Assembly (NCBI GenBank): GCA_030841105.1
Contig: JAVEDE010000052.1
Coordinates: 1-64,000, forward strand
DNA from: Pyrinomonadaceae bacterium
GTDB lineage: Bacteria; Acidobacteriota; Blastocatellia; Pyrinomonadales; Pyrinomonadaceae
Direction: 5' to 3'
DNA length: 64,000 nucleotides
Part shown: piece by piece, positions 54,890 to 61,798 of the stretch
Numbering within the stretch: position 1 is the stretch's first letter
Layout of the letters: each line of letters begins with the position of its first letter
Position numbers and translations under genes: made by a program
The notes under the pieces: model-generated
Told to the model about the DNA's origin: nothing
The model's database searches: none
Seen by the model: the letters and a program-made list of their open reading frames with translations, nothing else

Positions 54890-55393
54890 GTGACCCAACA
54901 TGTAAAAGACCGCCTGCAAGCGGAACTCGACGAACTCGACACCGAACTGCGCGTCCATCTGCCGAAGCAGATCAAGACGGCGAAGGAGTGGGGGGATCTG
55001 CGCGAGAACGCCGAATACCACGCCGCGCTCGCGCGCCAGCAGTTCGTGCAGGCGCGCATCGGCCAACTGCGTCAACGGCTGCGCGAAATCTCCTCGATTG
55101 ACGTGAGCAAAGTGCCGCACGACAAGGCGGCCTACGGCTCAACGCTCCTCCTCTACGACGCCGAGCGCGACGAGGAAGTCACCTATCGCCTCGTCACGCC
55201 CGAAGAGAGCGACCCGCAAGCCGGACTCATCTCCACCACCTCGCCCGTCGGCAAGAGCCTGATGGGGCGCGAAGAGGGCGACGAGGTGAAGGTCGTCACC
55301 CCCAACGGCGCGCGCTCCTTCGAGATTCGCCGCCTCACGACCCTGCACGACGAGTTGAAAGCGAACAAGCAAAGCGAGGGAGCAGAGGAATAG
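54890..55393 (+). CDS. greA: transcript cleavage/elongation factor GreA
   Basis: 167 residues. N-terminal antiparallel coiled coil (~1-75, [34 protein letters not shown]) with the conserved [10 protein letters not shown] acid tip that reaches the RNA polymerase active site, and a C-terminal FKBP-like domain (~85-155, [19 protein letters not shown]). Rescues backtracked polymerase. GTG start at 54890, GGAG about 13 bases upstream, so the start is probable. It is about 30 nt downstream of the last arm of a repeat hairpin. Confidence 0.96.
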   Translation: MTQHVKDRLQAELDELDTELRVHLPKQIKTAKEWGDLRENAEYHAALARQQFVQARIGQLRQRLREISSIDVSKVPHDKAAYGSTLLLYDAERDEEVTYRLVTPEESDPQAGLISTTSPVGKSLMGREEGDEVKVVTPNGARSFEIRRLTTLHDELKANKQSEGAEE

Positions 55394-55411
55394 CCGCAGG
55401 AGACATTTTTC

Positions 55412-55681
55412 ATGTCCGCTCACAAAACTCTCCGCGCCCATTTTGACGGCAATCAAATCCTTTTGGATGATCCGTACGAGTTGGAGCCGGATACAAAACT
55501 CATCGTCACTATTTTGCCGAAAGACGCATCCGAACCGGAGCGCGAGGCGTGGCTGCGCCTTTCAAAGACAAAGTTGGAAGCCGCCTATGTCGAAGATCAG
55601 GCCGACTATTCCTCTGATTTGATTTCACCGATCACTTCATCAAATAAGCTCGTCAATATTTGTTCGACCGCTTCTCTATAA
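55412..55681 (+). CDS. antitoxin-like small protein with an altered C-terminus
   Basis: 89 residues. The first ~65 residues (KTLRAHFDGNQILLDDPYEL, EPDTKLIVTILPKD, EREAWLRLSKTKLEAAYVED) resemble an antitoxin family (AF2212/DUF104 type) often paired with a toxin; the family usually ends in an acidic DLIKE..PNPEYEGR-like tail, here replaced by SDLISPITSSNKLVNICSTA. So the gene may be truncated or shifted near 55625. AT content is higher than in its neighbours. No toxin gene can be confirmed; the next gene is a hypothetical one, and the assignment is from memory of the family. Confidence 0.6.
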   Translation: MSAHKTLRAHFDGNQILLDDPYELEPDTKLIVTILPKDASEPEREAWLRLSKTKLEAAYVEDQADYSSDLISPITSSNKLVNICSTASL

Positions 55682-55694
55682 CAAAAGGTAAATC

Positions 55695-56039
55695 ATGGAT
55701 ACTTGGTACAGAATTACTTTTAGCAACGATCAAGTTGCGCATGGCGCGATGACGGCTGTCCAGAATGTTTTTGTCGCACGCTACCTCGACCTTAATCTGC
55801 CGAAGGACGTGGCGTTGTTCGAGAACTCTCATCCTGATGTGTTTGAGCCTTTGATGACACATGAGTATTACTTCACACCCGCAGCAGCTACTCTCTTCCA
55901 AGATTTGGTTCGTCAGTACGGAGGTAAGGCGTGTCCAGAACCTGATCCTGTTTATTCGACGTTTCAGGTAGGCGATGAATCTTACCTGGGTTGGCAAGGC
56001 TCCAAGCGTATAGCCGGAGAAGAGTCAGAGACTGATTAA
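55695..56039 (+). CDS. hypothetical protein, AT-richer
   Basis: 114 residues without a known family. MDTWYRITFSNDQVAHGAMT at the start, TFQVGDESYLGWQGSKRIA toward the end. No signal peptide or membrane segment. Starts 13 bp after the previous stop and may form an operon with the antitoxin-like gene. GC content is around 46 percent, well below the window, and codon use differs, which suggests recent acquisition. No function is proposed. Confidence 0.65.
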   Translation: MDTWYRITFSNDQVAHGAMTAVQNVFVARYLDLNLPKDVALFENSHPDVFEPLMTHEYYFTPAAATLFQDLVRQYGGKACPEPDPVYSTFQVGDESYLGWQGSKRIAGEESETD

Positions 56040-56248
56040 AGATTCCCCGTAAAGGTGCGATATTCCTCTGGCGGCGCGGTCGAACAACCGCTTGCAGCTC
56101 GACCCTCGCCAGCGATATTTTCATCATCACGTTGCATGGTTTCTCTCATGTTGCCTGTAGAGCGCTGGCTTCGGGCGGCTGAAGCGGGGCGTTAGAGAAC
56201 CTACCCGACGAACGGTTACCCCGCGCCCTTGTCGCCGCCTTACTTTTC

Positions 56249-56278
56249 TTGACAGACCCTGACGCGCATCCCTATGAT
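56249..56278 (+). promoter_or_regulatory. strong sigma70-type promoter of the CDP-alcohol phosphotransferase gene
   Basis: Perfect TTGACA (56249-56254), 18-bp spacer, TATGAT (56273-56278), about 75 nt upstream of the start. The rest of the 313-bp gap (56040-56352) shows no gene. Confidence 0.7.
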
Positions 56279-56352
56279 GCACTGTTTATTTCGGGGGCGG
56301 CGGGGTTAAACTGCTTCCGGGCGGTGTTTTAGAAGAAAGGCTGTGGAGTAAG

Positions 56353-57099
56353 TTGTTCGGGGCGAGCATCGGGCGCGGGGCGCAGCGAATCATCGGCGCG
56401 ATGGTGCGCTGGCTGGCCTATGGGCACATCAACCCGAACGCGCTGACCGTCATCGGCGTCGGCATCAACGTGCTCTCCGGCGTGCTGTTCGGTTACGGCT
56501 ACTTCTTCTGGGCGGGCGTTATTCTGATCGTCGCCAATTTGTTTGACATGCTCGACGGGCAGGTGGCGCGACTCTCCGGCCGCGTGACGCGCTTCGGCGG
56601 CTTTCTCGACTCGTCGCTCGACCGGCTGTCAGACATGGTGGTCTTCGTCGGGCTGATGGTGTTCTACGCGCGCGACACGGAGTTTCATTCCACCCTCAAC
56701 GTCTTTCTCGCGGGCGCGGCGATGATGGGTTCGGTGATGGTCTCTTACGCGAGCGCGCGCGCCGAAAGTTTGATCGAGAAGTGCGACGTGGGCTTCCTGC
56801 GGCGGCCGGAACGTGTGGTACTCTTGATCATCGGCGGGCTGTCAACCCATCCCGGCTCGGCCAACTACTTCGCCAACCGGATGCCCGCCGTGCTGTGGAT
56901 TCTCGCCGTCGGCTCCTACTGGACGTTTGCGCATCGCATGTATCACACGTGGCGCGAAGTGTGGCGCGCGGACTTGGCGACAGCAGCGCAAGCGGCAAAA
57001 GATGCATCTAAGACCGGGCGCGCGGGCGAAGGCGGCGAACCGGCCAAAGAAAACTCGCCCGCCACGAAGATCGCGAACGAAGCGTCCGCGTCGCACTAA
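56353..57099 (+). CDS. CDP-alcohol phosphatidyltransferase family protein
   Basis: 248 residues, membrane enzyme that swaps CMP for an alcohol in phospholipid synthesis. The full CDP-alcohol motif DGx2ARx8Gx3Dx3D is present as DGQVARLSGRVTRFGGFLDSSLD (residues ~70-92, written in parts: DGQVAR, FGGFLD, LDRLSD). Several transmembrane helices (e.g. ALTVIGVGINVLSGVLFGYG, FFWAGVILIVANLFDML, MVVFVGLMVFYA). The alcohol (glycerol phosphate, inositol phosphate or other) cannot be told. A ~35-residue disordered Lys/Ala/Glu tail ends the protein. TTG start is chosen since the upstream promoter is strong and GGAG lies near; an ATG at 56401 is the alternative. Confidence 0.93.
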   Translation: MFGASIGRGAQRIIGAMVRWLAYGHINPNALTVIGVGINVLSGVLFGYGYFFWAGVILIVANLFDMLDGQVARLSGRVTRFGGFLDSSLDRLSDMVVFVGLMVFYARDTEFHSTLNVFLAGAAMMGSVMVSYASARAESLIEKCDVGFLRRPERVVLLIIGGLSTHPGSANYFANRMPAVLWILAVGSYWTFAHRMYHTWREVWRADLATAAQAAKDASKTGRAGEGGEPAKENSPATKIANEASASH

Positions 57100-57192
57100 G
57101 ACCGGGACGGAACGATGGCGGCCGTTTCCGCGTTATCCTGTCAGTCACTTTTGATTCGGTCGCGTTATCTTATAACTTTGAGGTCTCCCACA

Positions 57193-58119
57193 TTGAATAT
57201 TTGTCCCTGCTGCGGTGCGAAGACGGAAGGTGATCTGCGGGCGACGGCCTGTGCGGCCTGCGGCGCGCACGCCGTCGGCCCGCCGCTCGCGCGTCCCGAG
57301 AAGGAACTCCCCTCTTATTTGAGCGCGCTCGGCGTCGGCGCGAGTAGCGTGCTGCTGCTCGTCGTCTTCCTCGTCAACACGCTCCTCGCGTTCTTCGAGC
57401 AGAAGCCCGCCCCGGCCTTCGGCTTCTGGAACGTGGTGGCCGCAGGGGAGACCGCCGCGTGGCGGCTGGCGTGGCTCGCGCTGCCGCTCTCGCTCGCAGT
57501 CATCTGGGCGGGCGTGCGCGTGTCGGCCAAGATCGCACGCGAACCCGCGCGCTTCACAGGTCTGCGGCTGGCCGATGCGGGCTTCAAACTCTCGGTCGTG
57601 CTGGCCGTCGGCCTGACCGCGCTCGTCGGCCTGACGATCCCCGAACGCCTCCGCCAGCGCGAGCGCGGCATCGAGGCGGCGAGAAACGTCGAGGGCTACG
57701 AAGCGATCAAAGTGCTCTACGAGTACCGCGCGCGTTTCAACTCGTTCCCCGCGACGGCCGAAGATTTACAAAAGCTGCCCGACCCGGATGGCTCGGTCAG
57801 GCGACTGATTGACTCGATGCGTTCCGAGGCTTACGAGCCACAGTCGGCCATCGCCGCGCTGCCGCCCCCGACGGCGAAGACGGGCGCGCGTCGCGGCGCG
57901 GCCGCAAACGTCCCGCTCCGCCCGGTCGCCCTGCGCACCGCCATCGGCGGCGACGTGGCGGGCGAAGCACTCTCCTTCACGAACTACAAGCTGCGCCTGC
58001 CGGGACAAGACAACAAACTCGGCACGGAAGACGACCTGATGATCCGCGACGGCGTGATCGTCCCCGCGCCGCCGCTGCCGCAAGCCCCGTCGCGCGCCGC
58101 CGGTAGCCAGAAACCCTAA
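57193..58119 (+). CDS. zinc-ribbon membrane protein, unknown function
   Basis: 308 residues. Zinc ribbon with two CxxC pairs (CPCCGAKTEGDLRATACAAC, ~4-23), then about three transmembrane helices (~50-70, ~95-120, ~130-150) and a soluble C-terminal region (~170-308) with a repeat of LPGQDNKLGTEDDLMIRDGV, a pattern seen in type-II-secretion pseudopilin-like proteins that carry the same DxxxGTxDD calcium-loop. The start TTG at 57193 has GAGG nearby; a longer frame from 57115 reads through unlikely sequence. Probably an operon with the next gene (18 bp). Confidence 0.72.
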   Translation: MNICPCCGAKTEGDLRATACAACGAHAVGPPLARPEKELPSYLSALGVGASSVLLLVVFLVNTLLAFFEQKPAPAFGFWNVVAAGETAAWRLAWLALPLSLAVIWAGVRVSAKIAREPARFTGLRLADAGFKLSVVLAVGLTALVGLTIPERLRQRERGIEAARNVEGYEAIKVLYEYRARFNSFPATAEDLQKLPDPDGSVRRLIDSMRSEAYEPQSAIAALPPPTAKTGARRGAAANVPLRPVALRTAIGGDVAGEALSFTNYKLRLPGQDNKLGTEDDLMIRDGVIVPAPPLPQAPSRAAGSQKP

Positions 58120-58137
58120 CGCGCCTCACCCAAGCGA

Positions 58138-58428
58138 ATGGGACTATTCGATCTCTTCAAGCGGAAAAAGGTTGACACCGAGGCGGCCAGACGCGCTGCC
58201 CTGATGCGTGGCGGGCGCGTCGGCGAAGGCGTCGTGCTCGACGTGACGGTCACGGACGCAGGTGACATCACGCACGTCTTCTACACCTACAACGTCAACG
58301 GCGTCGAATACGAATCCTCCCAATCGCTCGACGAAGCCCAACGCCAACATCAGGGCGACTACTACCCCGGCGCGCGCATCACCGTCCGCTACGACCCGCA
58401 CCGACCCGCCAACTCCGCAGTGGTTTAA
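58138..58428 (+). CDS. small DUF3592-like protein
   Basis: 96 residues. VVLDVTVTDAGDITHVFYTY, NVNGVEYESSQSL, and YYPGARITVRYDPHRPANS give the beta-rich DUF3592 pattern (a small OB-like domain usually with flanking membrane helices, absent here). Start 18 bp after the upstream zinc-ribbon gene. Function unknown. No signal peptide. Confidence 0.72.
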   Translation: MGLFDLFKRKKVDTEAARRAALMRGGRVGEGVVLDVTVTDAGDITHVFYTYNVNGVEYESSQSLDEAQRQHQGDYYPGARITVRYDPHRPANSAVV

Positions 58429-58435
58429 CCTGCCC

Positions 58436-58521
58436 GTGATCAGTAGTCAGTGGTCAGTTGTTTGTGTTACACAAGTACCGCTTACAATCACAACTGACGA
58501 CGGACAACTGACTGCTAACAG
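58436..58521. repeat. repeat hairpin, CAACTGAC family
   Basis: Left arm 58436-58460 (GTAGTCAGTGGTCAGTTG type), right arm 58491-58521 (CAACTGACGACGGACAACTG type). Ends 6 bp before the biotin carboxylase ATG. Confidence 0.75.
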
Positions 58522-58527
58522 TCTTCT

Positions 58528-60138
58528 ATGTTTAGAAAAATCTTGATCGCCAACCGGGGCGAGATCGCGGTGCGCGTGATGCGCGCGTGTCGTGAGTTGG
58601 ACATCGCGACGGTGGCCGTCTATTCGGAGGCCGACGCGGCCGCGCTCCACGTGCGTCTCGCCGACGAAGCCTACCTGCTCGGCCCCGCGCCTTCGTCCGA
58701 AAGCTACCTGCGCATCGAACGCATCATCGAAGCGGCGCGCGCTTCTGGCGCGGAGGCGATCCATCCCGGCTACGGATTTTTGGCGGAGAACGCGGAGTTT
58801 GCGCGCGCGTGCGCGGCGGCGGGGCTGACCTTTATCGGGCCGTCGCCCGAAGCGATGGAGTTGATGGGGTCGAAGACGAACGCGCGACGCGCGGCCATCG
58901 CCGCGGGCGCGCCCGTCGTGCCGGGCACGACCGAGGCTCTCAACTCGGCGGAAGAGGCGCGCGCGACGGCGGCGCGCTTCGGCTACCCCGTCATGCTCAA
59001 GGCGGCGGCGGGCGGCGGCGGCAAGGGCATGCGGCTCGTCGCGGGCGCGGACGAGATCGCGGAGGCGTTCACGGCCGCGCAGTCCGAAGCGCTCGCGGCG
59101 TTCGGCGACGCGTCGGTCTACTTGGAGAAGGCCGTCGAACGACCGCGCCACATCGAGATTCAAATTTTCGCGGACGCGCACGGCCACACCGTCCACCTCG
59201 GCGAGCGCGAGTGCTCCATCCAGCGACGCCACCAGAAGGTGATCGAAGAGTGCCCTTCGCCCATTGACGATCCGGCTTTGCGCGCGGCGATGGGCGCGTC
59301 GGCCGTCGGCGTCGCGCGCGCGGCGAACTACGTCGGCGCGGGCACGGTCGAGTTCTTAGTCTCTGACGTGACGCGCGAGTTCTACTTCCTTGAGATGAAC
59401 ACGCGCCTGCAAGTCGAGCACCCGGTGACGGAACTCGTCACGGGCATTGATCTCGTGCGCGAGCAGATCATGGTCGCCGCCGGGCACACGCTCTCTTTCA
59501 CGCAAGACGACGTGGAGTGGCGCGGCCACGCCATCGAGTGCCGCGTCTACGCGGAAGACCCCGACAACAATTTCCTCCCCTCGCCCGGCCGCATCACGCA
59601 CCTGCGCGTGCCCGCCGGGCCGAACGTGCGCGACGACGGCGGCGTCTACGCGGGCGCGGAAGTATCCATCTACTACGACCCGATGATCTCTAAGCTCGCC
59701 GCGTGGGGGCGCACGCGCGACGAAGCCATCGCACGCATGCGCCGCGCGCTCGCCGAGTACACGGTCGGCGGCATCAAGACGACGCTCCCCTTCTTCCGCG
59801 AGGTCGTCCGCGACGAAGAGTTCATTGCCGGGCGACTCGATACCGGCTTCATCGAACGCTTCAACCAACGCCGCGCTGCCGCTGCTGCTACTGCTGCGCT
59901 CAACGCGCGCGACGCGGAAGCTAAAGAGGCTGCGGGAGAGAGCGACGCCCCGGCACGAGAGAGTGAAGACGCGGCGGCCGACAGCGTGCGCGACATCGCC
60001 ATCATCGCCGCCGCTCTCGCCGAAACGCAGAATGCACCGGCCACAACTAACGGAAGCCAGCGCGCCGCTACTGAACCGCCGAGCCGTTGGCGCATCGCAG
60101 GTCGCACCGCGCAACAACGTTCGCGCGATCTGTTTTGA
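58528..60138 (+). CDS. accC: biotin carboxylase subunit of an acyl-CoA carboxylase (AccC-like)
   Basis: 536 residues, ATP-grasp enzyme that carboxylates biotin on a carrier protein. NRGEIAVRVMRACRELDIAT, the ATP-binding GGGGKGMRLV, the EKAVERPRHIEIQIFAD segment, FLEMNTRLQVEHPVTE and the final GxxxTTLPFFREVV region match AccC/PccA/MccA. Length beyond ~450 is due to a C-terminal extension (~455-536) with Ala/Glu-rich linker and an ending SRWRIAGRTAQQRSRDLF, typical of propionyl/methylcrotonyl-type alpha subunits with split biotin domain. So it may carboxylate acetyl-, propionyl- or another acyl-CoA. The partner biotin carrier lies 153 bp on. ATG at 58528 has no Shine-Dalgarno and follows a repeat arm. 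Confidence 0.93.
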   Translation: MFRKILIANRGEIAVRVMRACRELDIATVAVYSEADAAALHVRLADEAYLLGPAPSSESYLRIERIIEAARASGAEAIHPGYGFLAENAEFARACAAAGLTFIGPSPEAMELMGSKTNARRAAIAAGAPVVPGTTEALNSAEEARATAARFGYPVMLKAAAGGGGKGMRLVAGADEIAEAFTAAQSEALAAFGDASVYLEKAVERPRHIEIQIFADAHGHTVHLGERECSIQRRHQKVIEECPSPIDDPALRAAMGASAVGVARAANYVGAGTVEFLVSDVTREFYFLEMNTRLQVEHPVTELVTGIDLVREQIMVAAGHTLSFTQDDVEWRGHAIECRVYAEDPDNNFLPSPGRITHLRVPAGPNVRDDGGVYAGAEVSIYYDPMISKLAAWGRTRDEAIARMRRALAEYTVGGIKTTLPFFREVVRDEEFIAGRLDTGFIERFNQRRAAAAATAALNARDAEAKEAAGESDAPARESEDAAADSVRDIAIIAAALAETQNAPATTNGSQRAATEPPSRWRIAGRTAQQRSRDLF

Positions 60139-60154
60139 ACTTGATCAGAGAGGA

Positions 60155-60276
60155 TTGAAATCTCGAAACTACACTTGAAGTTTGAAATCTCAAATTGGAA
60201 TTTGAGTTTGAAGTTTGAAATCCCGACGCTGAGTTTGAAGTTTGAAATCTCAAGTCGGAACTTTGAAAGCTGAATG
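60155..60276. repeat. AT-rich repeat cluster, TTTGAAATCT family
   Basis: Three copies of TTGAAGTTTGAAATCY and several TTTGAAA heptamer-like units in a 120-bp AT-rich block, with inverted parts (AAATTC, TTTGAG). It fills the gap between the carboxylase and carrier genes. Confidence 0.7.
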
Positions 60277-60291
60277 GAATTGTAAACGGGG

Positions 60292-60807
60292 ATGAAACTC
60301 ACTGCGGAAATTGAGGGGCAGAGTTACGCGCTCGACGTGCGACGCGTGGGCGCGCGTGTGGAAGCCACGGTTGACGGGCGACGTTACGAACTCGAAGCGC
60401 GCGAGACCGAGCCGGGGGCGTTCCTGTTGTTGACGGCGGGCGGCGGGCGCGTCTACGAGTGCCGCGCGAACGGCGCGACAACGGCAGCGGGCGGCGCGCG
60501 TGAAGTGCAGATCGGCGACGAGGTGTTTCAGGTTAGGCTCATTGATCCGCGGCGTCTCGGCGGCGCGCGCGGGGCGGGCGCGGAGGCGAGCGGGCGCGCT
60601 CAGGTCGCGGCTTCGATGCCGGGCAAGGTGGTGCGCGTGCTGGTCGAAGTGGGCGCGCAGGTGGAAGCGGGCGACGGGTTGGTCGTCGTCGAGGCGATGA
60701 AGATGCAGAACGAGTTGAAGTCGCCGAAGGGCGGTGCGGTCGTCGAGGTGCGCGCAGAGGCCGGGGCGACGGTCAACGCGGGCGACGTGCTGGTGGTCGT
60801 CGAGTGA
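60292..60807 (+). CDS. biotin carrier (BCCP-like) protein of an acyl-CoA carboxylase
   Basis: 171 residues. Residues ~1-85 are a beta-rich leading domain (VGARVEATVDGRRYELEARE, GDEVFQVRLIDPRR). The last ~75 residues form the biotinyl domain with EAMKMQNEL, where the Lys is biotinylated, surrounded by ASMPGKVVRVLVEVGAQVEA and AGATVNAGDVLVVVE. It would shuttle carboxylate from the biotin carboxylase to the transferase. The HAD gene begins at its last codons (GTGA overlap), so these are co-transcribed. ATG 60292 with GGGG near it. Confidence 0.92.
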   Translation: MKLTAEIEGQSYALDVRRVGARVEATVDGRRYELEARETEPGAFLLLTAGGGRVYECRANGATTAAGGAREVQIGDEVFQVRLIDPRRLGGARGAGAEASGRAQVAASMPGKVVRVLVEVGAQVEAGDGLVVVEAMKMQNELKSPKGGAVVEVRAEAGATVNAGDVLVVVE

Positions 60808-61574
60808 CGAAGCGAATGGAGAACGCGGGGCAGCCGCCGGTCGCGCCGGAAGATCTGCGCGTGCTGCTGTGGGACATTGACGGGACGCTCTTGCGCTCGG
60901 TGCGCCCCGGCGCGTTCAGGGACTACACCGTGCCCGCGATGGAGAGCGTCTTCGGGACGGCGGGCAGCATCCACGAGATGCGCGTCTCAGGCATGACCGA
61001 CTTGCAGATCATCTGCGAAGCCCTGCGCGATCACGGCATCACCGCCGCGCACGTCCGCGAGCGCGTCGCGGAGATTCGCACGCGGTTCATGTCCGAGATG
61101 GAACGCGTCGCGGCCGAGGCGGCGACGGCCGACAGTCCCCTCTTTCGAACGCTCCCCGGCGCGCGAGAGATTCTGGAACGCGTCGCGGCGCACCCGCGCT
61201 ACCGCTCGTCGCTCTTGACGGGCAACCTCGAACCCGCCGCGCATTTGAAGTTGCGCCTCGTCGGACTCTCAGAGTTCTTTCGCGAACTGCCCGGCGCGTT
61301 CGGCGACGACTCGCACGACCGGCGCGACCTGCCCGCACTCGCCGCCGCGCGCATCAACGCACGCCTCGGCCTCTCGCTGCGCCCCGCGCAATTCATCGTC
61401 ATCGGCGACACGCCCAACGACATCGCCTGCGCCAAACATTTCGGCGCGCGCTCCGTCGCCGTCTGCACCGGGCGTTTCGACACCCCGGCCACGCTCGCCG
61501 CGCACGCTCCCGACGCGCTGCTCCCCGATCTCTCCGACCCCGAACTCGTCCTCAAAACTTTCGACGCCCTGTGA
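60804..61574 (+). CDS. HAD-family hydrolase
   Basis: 256 residues. Haloacid dehalogenase fold phosphatase: WDIDGTLLRS (nucleophile Asp in DIDGT), LLTGNL motif II, and IVIGDTPNDIACAKHFGA with the metal-binding Asp pair, with helical cap between residues ~40 and ~150. Substrate unknown; size fits phosphoglycolate or small sugar phosphate phosphatases. GTG start overlaps the biotin-carrier stop by 4 bases; an ATG at 60816 is an alternative. The hairpin at 61651 ends the operon. Confidence 0.9.
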   Translation: MTKRMENAGQPPVAPEDLRVLLWDIDGTLLRSVRPGAFRDYTVPAMESVFGTAGSIHEMRVSGMTDLQIICEALRDHGITAAHVRERVAEIRTRFMSEMERVAAEAATADSPLFRTLPGAREILERVAAHPRYRSSLLTGNLEPAAHLKLRLVGLSEFFRELPGAFGDDSHDRRDLPALAAARINARLGLSLRPAQFIVIGDTPNDIACAKHFGARSVAVCTGRFDTPATLAAHAPDALLPDLSDPELVLKTFDAL

Positions 61575-61650
61575 CGGCGACGCGACGCGCGGACAACTTT
61601 TCAAACTCTATCAAAACTCGACTCGTCCAAAACCGAGACCATCGCAAAAC

Positions 61651-61693
61651 AAAATGGTGAAGCGAGACTCTCCTCTCTCGCTTCACCATTTTT
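61651..61693. terminator. intrinsic terminator between the HAD gene and mutL
   Basis: About 17-bp stem (AAAATGGTGAAGCGAGA at 61651-61667 with its complement at 61675-61691), small loop CTCTCC, then TTTTT on the plus strand and AAAA on the other side, so it can act in both directions. Confidence 0.85.
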
Positions 61694-61703
61694 CATGTGA
61701 GCA

Positions 61704-61781
61704 CCATCAACCACGAAGACGCGAAAGCGCGAAGAGAAGGTAAGAGTTCGACTTCGTGTCTACGTGTCTTTGTGGTTGATG
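61704..61781. repeat. repeat hairpin, ACGAAG family
   Basis: Left arm 61704-61733 (CACGAAGACGCGAAAGCGCGAAG), right arm 61752-61781 (CTTCGTGTCTACGTGTCTTTGTGG), unit near 8 nt. It lies between the terminator and the mutL stop. Confidence 0.75.
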
Positions 61782-61798
61782 CTTTCTATCGTTGATCG

